Shown here one piece after another: positions 54,777 to 64,000 of a stretch of DNA of 64,000 bases. Below the pieces are notes generated by a model. That model was not told the origin of the DNA. It saw only the letters and a program-made list of their open reading frames with translations, and searched no databases. Positions within the stretch are counted from its first letter, which is position 1. Each line of letters begins with the position of its first letter. The translations under genes and the position numbers were made by a program. Origin of the DNA: Carex sylvatica (Eukaryota; Streptophyta; Magnoliopsida; Poales; Cyperaceae); assembly GCA_964058845.1 (NCBI GenBank), contig CAXKVR010000467.1:1-64000 (forward strand). The letters run 5' to 3'.

Positions 54777-56444
54777 GTTTTAGTGATTGGTTTATCTTTA
54801 CTTAATTACTTAATTAAACAACTGGACAATAATTAACTTTTGTGGAGTTGAGGTTGTTGAGCTGAACAAATTAATTAAAAGAAAAAAAGGTTAATTTTAT
54901 AATTTTATTGTCTTGGTTCAGTTGGTTGCGACAACGGTGTTCATTGAAACCAGAATGGACAGTGCGCAGATTGTCCTATTATTTTTTTGCTGTGGGTATT
55001 GCTGCTGACGTGGCAAAGGGTCATAGAAAAAAGTAAATTTTAATATTTTTTTTGAAAAATAATATAGATATTTAGAGGTGAAACTGTCTCGGATAGTGTA
55101 AAACCATATCTTTATTCCGTTTATATTTTTCGGATATTGATAGTCTTCGAAGGATATTTATTAAAAATTATATAAATATTATTATAAAAATATTAAAATT
55201 TATAATATTTATTTAATTATAATAGTAAATAAGTTAAACTTTTTAAAAATATATATTAATTATATGGTATATATATACTATTTGAATTCGGATAATTAAA
55301 ACTTAAACCATATCTATTCATATTTAATTTTTTGAATACGAATCAGATATTATTTGCTTTATTTTCACTCCTATAAGATATTTCATAGAAATAGAAGTAA
55401 AATAAAAGAAATAGGTTGAGGCATAATTTTATAATTAAGTATATAAAAACTTCTTTTTAATATTTTTTTAGTCAGAAAATTAAGTGTCCTATATTTTTTA
55501 ACAAGAAGTCAAGTATCATTTCTAATTCTATGTGACTTGGTCACTAAAAATTTCATCTTAACTATTGGTTGAAAAAATAATAAATGATCAAAGTAGGCGT
55601 TCATCTCTTTTTTATTTCTTTTCTGATTATTGGGTTTTTAACTGGGGATCAGAGAATTATTAAGCATAGGAATTACCAAATCGAAAATGTCTGACTCAAA
55701 TCGTGTAAGTTGGATCCGACTTAAACATCTACACTAAACTTAAATTCAAGTTGAATAGTTGATAAAAGATATTTGAACTTCTTGAATATTAATATTATAT
55801 TGAAGTAAAAGTTCTTCAAACTCTTTGGAAAAAGTCTTGTTTAAAGTTGAATATAAACCGTCTGATCTCTATCAAAATTCGCATGAACATTTTAGATTTA
55901 CGGAACCGTTTAAATTTATTAAATTTTAAATTATTTGTGCGAATCCCAATGCAGATTTGATGTTGGATAAATATTGCCCAAAGCTCTTTGGATGAAACTC
56001 AATTAATATCTTTATTTATATATCATTAAACACATAATACCATATAAATTAAGTATTCCCGAAAGAACCACACATTTATATAACTTTGTAAATCATCTTA
56101 GAATCTTAGAAAAATTGCCTTAATTAACCATGCACTCTTGAAATTAATAGAAGCTCGACTGCATGATGCATGGATATATTATGGAAATACATAAATCAAG
56201 AGATAGCAAAACATCTAAAAGAAAATGTTTATTAGAACCATACAACCATTAACTTAATTATTACATCTGAACAATGATAACATAACACCATGTTCTTGTA
56301 ACATGCAAAATGCAGAAATAGCACTAGAGAAAAAAAAACCCCAGTAAATCACTGATATAACAGCAACTACAAACTATAGCCTCATGCTTAATTTATTCAA
56401 GAAACAATTTAAATACTGCATGCATTATTAATTAAGAGAAGCAA
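54777..56444. other. gene-free interval between two convergent genes
   Basis: 3' flanks of the acyl-ACP desaturase (plus) and asparagine synthetase (minus). Around 55080-55380 AT-rich sequence with CGGATATTG/GAATACGAATCAG words resembles the GGGTGTCAATG-type repeat. No exon supported. Confidence 0.5.
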
Positions 56445-59400
56445 TTAGCTCTTAATGGTAACACTAGGAGTTGCCACTTCTATAATTCTTTGTTTCTTGC
56501 TAGTGGCAGCACCATTGCCAGTTGATATCGAGGCTGGGATCTTCTGTGGCTGTGGGTCGTATGCTGATTCGTGCACTCCCAGTGCCGCTCTGCCTGACGG
56601 GTCGAGGTTGCCAGACCACTGCGCATCCCATTCTATGGCCTTTTCTGTGCTGCATGCCACGCTGGGTCCGCCAGGAACCGTCAACCTTGCTGAGTTCTAT
56701 AACATCAGACATAAAAATATTTTTGATGAAATGAAATTTAATTTCCTCTATAACTTTTCTCTTATTGCAAACACAATGGAAATAACATAGCTTTTGGAGA
56801 GAAAATAGATTATGAAAACTTACCTGAGGGAAGAACCTCTCAAAAATCATTCTATAATAATAGGCCTCTTTGGTTGTAGGTGTGTTGTGTGGGTATATTT
56901 TCTTTGCATTTAGCATCATCCTATCAGTTACCTGCATATATAAATACCTAATTATTGATTCATTCAATTTAAAGGGGAAATGTAACTATTGTTTAACAGT
57001 AAAAAGAAAAGAAAAGGTTAGTGTACTGACATGGGCTTCAGCATGGGCCTTGAGCCCATCAATCCAACTGTAACCAACTCCATCACTAAACTGTTCCTTT
57101 TGTCTGTACAAAATATGCTAAAAGTTGCAAAGAAAAAAGAAGGGGAAAAAATTTCAACTTAATTCTGGGTTTATAAGTTAATTTATTCAATGTTAAAAAG
57201 ACAAAAAAAAAAAAAAGAGGAACCTTTGGAAGATAGGGATTTTCTTCATCATCAAAAGCCTTTCTCAGAACCCATTTCTCGATCCTTCCGAGATCACGTT
57301 GGATCTGTTATATTCAACAAGTCACAGATAATTATTTTCAGAATTTGTGCAAATAGAATAGAAATTGTGGGACCAAATAAAAAAAAAGTTAGGTACTAAT
57401 TTACTAATTACCATCTTGGACTCAGGATCAATACTCATTGCTACATTGATGAATTCTTTGTCTAGAAATGGTACACGTGCCTCGAGACCCCATGCTGACG
57501 TGGCCTTGTTAGCTCTTAGACAGTCATACTGATGCAATGCCTTTATCTGTGCATAATAAAAAGAAAATTTTAAAAAAATGTGGTTACTCGTATCAGTATT
57601 CAGTCCAACATGCCACAAAGTATATTTTGACAAGCATGATTTTTAAGGGGAAATTTCATATATACCCTCAAAAACCTCGAATTACGTATTTCCCCTTCCA
57701 AAAGTCATAATATCATATTTATCTTTCTAAATTTAAAAAACTCACAAGTCTATGTAATTTTATTGACTATATAAAGTATCTATTTTATTCTTTATTAAAT
57801 AGTAAAAATATGTCACATGTTAGTCTTTTAATTTTTCAAAAAAACCTTTGCACCCTATTGCATCTAGTTAGAAAAAAAATTGTATTTTGATTTGCAAATT
57901 GTAATGCATATCAAAATATGAAGTCAAAACTTAAAAAAAAAAAAAAAAAAATCGAACCTTGCGGCAAGTCTCACGGTGAAACTCGTCCTTGTTAGGTGCC
58001 TTGTGAAAGTACAAGTACCCTCCAAAAATCTCATCTGAACCTTCACCAGAAATTACCATTTTAACCCCCAGTGCCTTTATTTTTCTTGACATGAGAAACA
58101 TAGGGGTGCTTGCTCGAATGGTTGTTACATCGTATGTTTCGGTGTGGTATATAACATCTTCTATTGCATCTATTCCATCCTAGTATAGTTTAAAAAGAAA
58201 AACAATTGAACTTACCAAAAGCATATTCTATTATCTTTCATCTTAGTAAATTTACACAAAAGAAAAAATGGAAAAATAGTGTAATATTAGAGTACATACT
58301 GGTTAAACTTAGTACCAGTATGTGGCAAGTACAAAAGGAAACCAGTTTGTTACATATTACTGATTATTTTTTGTGTTTTGCTTTTTGAGACTGAATTTGT
58401 AAGTGATTGAAAATTAGATGAGATTCCTGCTGGCCAATATTTGTACTGTATTCCTAGACACGAATTCTCATCCCCTGAGATATCTCAAACTTTGAGTTGA
58501 TCTGTCAAATATCCGGACCGTTCAAATCCTTCCTACACGAATCTCAAAGCACAATAACTCAGAAGATACGGACTCCACCTGGTACAAACTATGTTTATCT
58601 GGTACCTGAACAGTGAAGTGGAATTCATGGTGCACTGTTCCTAGGTAATCAGCCACCTCCTTTCCTGCTTTCAAATCAGGGGACCCCTACAAAATTAAAA
58701 AAACATTCAATACCAGTAGTAACATCATTTATGCCAAAATAAAAAATCAGGGGGCTAGGTGCAAATTAACCTCCAATCCAACACAGAAGGAATGTAATTG
58801 GGTGCCCCATTGTTTTGCAGCTTTGGTTTCTGCCAAGTGGCGAATTGTCACGGCTGCAACCAATGACGAATCGAGACCGCCGGATAAGAGCACGCCAAAT
58901 GGCACATCAGTCATTAGCCTCTTAATCACAGCCTTCAAAAAATAAAATAATATATATCTAATTACTGAATTCATATCTTAAAACCGCATGTCTAGCGCTG
59001 ATGATGGTGAGTTTCGTCTCTCTACAAAGAGACTAAGTTATAATTTCCGTAAAAGACATCTCATGATCTCAAAAGAAATGATGAATGATGATGAATTTTG
59101 CTTTTTTGCGAAGAGATATAGGTTCAATTTTTATAAAAGAGATCTTAAAAAAAATAGGTGTCGAGATTATAATAAGCTCTTATTATTAATTTATGTCTCT
59201 TTCTTTATTTTTATTTTTCTTTTTTCTTACATTTGTATTTTAACTTTTCTACTAGGAAATACTTTCGATTGTACTACCTTTTTGGAATTTTCTTTTTTCC
59301 TTTTCTTTATTATGTGTACATATTAAAAATAAAAGAAGGCACAATTTTTAACCAAAATGAATGAAATATGAGGGCGTGGCCCTCATCTTTTCTCTCTACA

Positions 59401-62400
59401 AAAAAAGAACTCTTGTTTAAAAAGAAAATAAGAATCTAGATTAATTTGTATTTAGTTCCCTCATGGAAGCTCTTTTTTTTCTGAACTTTTTGTGTAATTT
59501 CTTGAAACCTAATGACATAATTGAATTTTGAAATATAAGTTAAAAGAGTTTTTTTTTTGTTACCTTCTCAAAAGCTTTTCTAATGGTGAAAGGGTCATAG
59601 GGAATAGATGGGATGGACTCGGTGTACCATGCTGGATTGTACCATCTCTTTAAAGAACCTTCTTTGCTGGAAAATAGATGTCCAGGTGGAAATATCTCAA
59701 AATGCTCACAGTCATCATTTATTCCCTTCATTTCTGATGATATCCAGACAGAGCCTACAATAAAAAAAATTAAGAAGCAAAATTTACAAAGAAACCTTAG
59801 GTTCTACTTTTTTTTCTAAAATTTTACGAATTCTTCCTGGTAAATTAATCTTTGTTCATAGTTTATTAATAAGACTTGGGTGCGGATAGCATAAGGACTT
59901 CCATACTACAGTCTCAAAAATATATCGTATAAACTTCAAATTTCAATTTAAGTAGTTCAATAAATTAGTTATATAATAAGCTTGTAAACTACTAATTTTT
60001 ACTATTTTTGAATTTTTTTTTTTACTATTTTTTATGATTTATGAAAGATGGCCTAAAAATAAAAGAAAATTATCAATATTTTAGACTATTTTTTACCATC
60101 TTTCATAAATTATTAAAAATAGTAAAAAAAAATTCAAAAATAGTAAAAATTAATATTCTACAAGTTTATTATATAACCAATTTATTGAGTTACTTAAATC
60201 GAAGTTTGAAGTTTATACGATAAGTTTTTGAGACCGTAACACGAATGACCTTATGCTATCCATAGCACCCAAGTCTCACTCGTTTATTAATATGTCACAC
60301 TCTAAAATATATCTTGCCAAGTATTATTTTTTTTAATTAAATTCAGGTCCGCCCTAGTATTTTTTTTTTTCTGCTTCAGACGGTAACCCAATTTTACATG
60401 CTTTTATTTAAAATTGGTAAATGGTAAAAATCTTATATAAGTAAAATAAATGAAAGTGTAAAATCCAGAGCACTTGGATCTGTTACAAAAAGGTTTTGGC
60501 AATTACCATCAAGCCCCCAACCAATATAAAGGGGTGTGACACCAATTGCATCCCTAGCAGCAATAAAACTATGATCCCTTGTATCCAGCAAAACAAATGA
60601 AAAAATGCCATCTAACATGTCAACAAATCCTTCACCATGCTCCTCATACTAACAAAATAAAAGCTGTTAATTCAAGTTCATTCTTAAATATACAATATAG
60701 CATGGTAGAAATAGATCATCAGATCAAAATCAAATCAGAATACTTTGATTTTATTTCTCACCAAATGACCAATGACTTCACAGTCGCTACCGGTACGGAA
60801 CTTGTGATTAGGTAGCTTTTTTCTCAATTCTTCATGGTTGTATATCTCTCCATTTACCTGTAATAAATTTATAATATTGTTTATTTTTTTTAATTTCAAC
60901 GTATCTATGTCTAAAAGGTATAATGAATATATATATATACACACACACACACACAAGCGGACAAATTTTATAGGAGGTAAAATTACTCAATTTAATTTGA
61001 TATATCCGATTTTGTTTAGTGGATTTATGTGACCAAAAAATCGATTGTGGTTAAAATGAAGTACTCTCCTATAGTAAAAAAATAAATAGGATTGGATTTT
61101 TTTTTTAAGAATAGAACATAATTCTATAATTTTTTTAAATACAAACATATATATTTTTAGAATTTTTTGAAAAATATTATGACAACAAAGACATATTAAA
61201 ATAAAATATTTAATTTGGTTCAGGAATAGTATAGACAACTACCTCTTCTTGGTCACATGTGGTCTTTTACTTATACACACACTACATTTTTTTTGGGTAA
61301 AAATAAGGGAACTGAATTCTCTGTTCTCTGGGGTCTCAGAGTCACTGTTGGTGAACCTCCAGTTTAAAAATTAAATGTGACCCGCCTTTTTTAACACTGA
61401 TCGACTCTACATTCCAGTAACTAAGGGGGTAGAAAATTCATGCACTCTAGGGCAGATAATCTCTTTCCAAAAATAAGGGTCAATAATATACTCTACATTA
61501 GTAGGCATATGGCATTATTGGTGAATACAAATTATTGAACAATCTCAAGCATGTTCCATATGCATGGTTTATGCCTCTTTGTATTATTAAACTAATGTTC
61601 TCTTTAAAGGACTAGTCAATAAAGTTTGCACTAAATAATTATAATCATACTGAGTAGTATTTTTAGTACCAACCGCATGGTTTCTGATTTATTCTCCTTC
61701 ATAGATTCCTAACACAATTAGTTTATTTGAATCTACATAATTATTGGAAATAATGCTCCAACACATTCGACCAAACCATAAAATTAAGTAAATGCTTGTG
61801 AGAGGTATATGTTTAGGGGTGGCAAAAAAAAGCTCATGGATCGATCGTGAATCGTGTCTGACTCGCTCGCTAACAACTTGTTCATTAGTGGACCGAGTTG
61901 TTAATGAGTCAGTTCAATACTAGCTCGATAAAAAAATTAATAAGTTTGAGCTGACACCTAGGTCGCTCGCAAGCTGGTGAGCCAGTTCGGTCTAAATATG
62001 AATTTGTGTGAATTTAGTATGCATGAATTTATTTTGTGAAATGTGTTAATATGAATTTAGAGATTTAGTATTCTAGTACGTATGAATTTAGTTGCAAATT
62101 TAATTTATGATAGTTGACTTTATAATATATAATATAATACATTTGGACTTTTGGTCCATGAGTTTTCACGAACTAGCTCGGCTCACTCGTTGTCAAAACA
62201 AACGAGTCACAAGCTACTTTTTCAGCTCGAGTCTGAATGCTAGCTCGCTCATGACTCACTCGTTGCTAAAACGAGCGAGCTGGCTCGTTGCCAGCTCTAG
62301 CTAAAAATATGTTCCTAATCAAGTAAAAATTTCTGATGAATATTTAAGATGGATGGCTGGATCTCATCTTTACTTAATAAAAAAAAAAAATTAAGTAAAT

Positions 62401-63706
62401 GTCATATTTTGAAATTGATGCAAGGAACCTAACCATAGTTACATTAAAGCCAAAGTGCCCTTTATCATAATTTTAAACTGGGTGATAAAGATCAATCTAC
62501 CAAACCTCATTAAAATTTCTTGTTAGTATTTAAAATTGAGGAGCTTGATTCCATCTTTTAAATAAATAAAAAATGAACCTAACCAATGAATTAAGTTTTC
62601 ATTGCCATTTTTAATTAATCAGAACAATAAAGTTGTTTACATTTTCTAGGTCTTGGCAGGAGTTTGTACATTTTATCTCAGAAAAAGACATCAGTTATGT
62701 CCATGACTAACCCAAAAATAATAAAAAAATATTGAATAAAAAAACATTTTATGAGAGGGTAAATTATGAAACAAAAATAAACTTGTACCGTGACAATGAT
62801 AGATTTGTCTTCATTATAAAGAGGTTGATCTCCTGAGGCAGGATCAATGATAGCAAGTCTTTGGTGTGACAAAAAATTATCCCCAAATTGGCACAACCCA
62901 CTCCAGTCAGGTCCCCTGTGCTTCAACCTATATGTCCATATATATTTGCAATTAAACCCCTTAAATTTTACATAATTAATTAATTAATTAATTAATTAAT
63001 AAGCTCCTTCAGGAAAACATATATATTTCAAGATCAACAAAATCATCATTTACTTGGGGCGGATTAAAACAAAGCCCAGGAATGACTAAGCCATCCCATA
63101 AATACAAATTAGTAATTTTATGGTTTATACTTCATAATTTTTAAAAATGCTTACATGGTGTTCAGCCCATCACAATGTATTAAATGTGCGGTTGCAGCAT
63201 AGTGATTAGAGCTCTATTTTGTAACCATAAAAACTTAAGTTTGAATTTTAGTTGTCACATATTATATATTTTATATTTTAGTCCCCCATTCTATTTAATT
63301 GTGAATAGGAAAACTTAAGTTTTATACATTTTGCATTTACTGCTAGCTTGTAATAGTGAATGTAATAATCAACATTAATTAGTTTCTTGAGCTCAAATGA
63401 TTGATAAGAGCAAACAGCTAAGTTCGTAATATTTCTCCCATTTTCTGATAATTTTTGTATTACAAATATAAGATGTTGCATATTTAATTTTCTCTGGCAT
63501 TATAATATTGAATGTAGCATCTAGGCATTTGTTGTTAATGAGGTAAGAAATGAAAGATGAACATCAAACAGGGAAAAATATATATTAAAAATAGATCGAT
63601 TGAAGCCAAAAAAAAAAAAAGTTTACCTACGAGAGAGCTCGAGAACTCGGAACCGCTTCGCCTGAGAACCGTCGGCACAACCCAACACCGCCAGAATGCC
63701 GCACAT
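56445..63706 (-). CDS. ASN: asparagine synthetase (glutamine-hydrolysing)
   Basis: Makes asparagine from aspartate, glutamine and ATP in the cytosol. Thirteen exons: 63706-63627, 62927-62789, 60857-60762, 60648-60507, 59754-59564, 58932-58771, 58686-58606, 58179-57958, 57546-57412, 57304-57224, 57117-57031, 56931-56824, 56696-56445. Lengths sum to 1776 nt (591 aa) with every phase matching; plant enzymes are about 580-590 aa. It begins [12 protein letters not shown], with Cys2 the glutaminase nucleophile. The class II amidotransferase domain follows ([31 protein letters not shown]), then the ATP-pyrophosphatase loop SGGLDSS (233-239), [13 protein letters not shown], and a C-terminus with [15 protein letters not shown] and [16 protein letters not shown]. 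Introns contain a MITE (59871-60281) and a GAGCTCG-rich repeat. Paralogue class (ASN1/2/3) was not decided. Confidence 0.96.
59871..60281. mobile_element. 411-bp fold-back MITE in asparagine synthetase intron 4, 10-bp target duplication
   Basis: The flanks GTTTATTAAT are identical (59861-59870 and 60282-60291). The ends AAGACTTGGGTGCGGATAGC and the inverse of GCACCCAAGTCTCACTC are mirrored, the left being short by a few bases. Inner arms ATCGTATAAACTTCAAATTT (59925) and GAAGTTTATACGATAAG (60208) match. Its interior diverges from the main core family. Confidence 0.82.
61803..62302. repeat. TAGGGGTGGCAA / GAGCTCG-rich dispersed repeat in asparagine synthetase intron 2
   Basis: It starts TAGGGGTGGCAAAAAAAAGC and ends TCGTTGCCAGCTCTAGC. 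The subterminal regions are packed with GACTCGCTCG/GAGCGAGC words in both orientations. This looks like a non-autonomous DNA element of a type frequent in plants. No duplication resolved. Confidence 0.6.
62972..63001. repeat. (TTAA)n microsatellite in asparagine synthetase intron 1
   Basis: Seven tandem TTAA units (TAATTAATTAATTAATTAAT repeated). Simple sequence only. Confidence 0.85.
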
Positions 63707-63820
63707 AATTAATTATTCTAATTTAACCACAGAACTTTGAAATGAGAGAAGAAAAAGAGAGACTAAGAGAGAGAGAGAGGAGAGGTTTTCTTGGTAGCTC
63801 TTTGTTATGTGGTTGCTCTC

Positions 63821-63828
63821 TATTTATA
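63821..63828 (-). promoter_or_regulatory. TATA box of asparagine synthetase
   Basis: TATAAATA on the minus strand, about 115 bp upstream of the ATG at 63706. It is followed by a purine/pyrimidine-biased leader (GA-rich on the plus strand, 63739-63785), giving an estimated 80-90 nt 5'UTR. Confidence 0.65.
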
Positions 63829-64000
63829 GGGGAGCCAGCTAGACCCGTTAACATAATGGATACGGACCCCTTTACATATTGATCCGCATATCCATACTAT
63901 ATGGTTGAGAATATTCGCATTTTTCATAATGGCAGGCTTAGTTTATGTTTTGGATATTTTCACTTCTTTAACCACCTTGCTACCCAGTACATTTTATTTA

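Noticed and set aside
56500..56967. Continuous 155-codon minus-strand frame at the asparagine synthetase 3' end
   Set aside because: It reads through intron 12 and enters the last exon in the wrong frame. The GT-AG junction 56824/56696 restores the conserved [12 protein letters not shown] sequence.

Overview
The window is nuclear DNA of a flowering plant. It is very AT-rich, its genes are split by many short-to-medium GT-AG introns, there are no operons or prokaryotic signals, and more than half of it is repeats and transposable-element debris. All six protein-coding genes are plant families, four with plastid-type N-termini. The species cannot be named from the sequence alone.

Layout. (1) 191-4033, minus: seven exons of an omega-3 fatty acid desaturase; the last coding exon lies off the left edge. 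(2) 4.1-33.5 kb: a long gene-free stretch. It holds a five-copy 246-bp tandem array, fold-back MULE-like elements with 9-bp target duplications, two hAT-type elements with near-perfect 8-bp duplications, a large non-autonomous LTR-element remnant (about 19.4-22.5 kb), a 5S-rRNA-like relic and two local duplications that act as empty-site controls. (3) 33.5-37.2 kb, minus: an exon-1 pseudogene fragment followed by the intact two-exon chloroplast monothiol glutaredoxin GRXS16. (4) 37.98-42.71 kb, minus: five-exon fructokinase-like protein FLN2, with a repeated basic/acidic insert. (5) 42.7-46.5 kb: repeats, including a decayed Ty3/gypsy integrase fragment. (6) 46.5-48.3 kb, plus: vacuolar zinc transporter MTP1, coding in one exon behind a 5'UTR intron and a duplicated TATA block. 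(7) 48.3-52.0 kb: a cluster of four fold-back MITEs. (8) 52.09-54.78 kb, plus: four-exon plastid acyl-ACP (stearoyl-ACP) desaturase. (9) 56.45-63.71 kb, minus: complete 13-exon glutamine-dependent asparagine synthetase.

The genes do not form a pathway cluster. Two are fatty-acid desaturases acting at different steps (18:0-ACP to 18:1-ACP in the plastid stroma; 18:2 to 18:3 in membrane lipids), two are plastid redox or gene-expression proteins, one is a zinc transporter and one is a nitrogen-assimilation enzyme. Exon structures were rebuilt by hand: every exon of the five complete genes joins in frame, giving 295 aa (GRXS16), 709 aa (FLN2), 385 aa (MTP1), 385 aa (acyl-ACP desaturase) and 591 aa (asparagine synthetase).

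The most distinctive feature is the transposon landscape. Many 300-410 bp fold-back elements share one inner sequence but carry different outer ends, usually starting GAG and three to five G-rich bases. A second set has ends of the type CGGCCATTTTTATTAATA. Several sit in introns of the genes above, one ending 23 bp from a splice acceptor.
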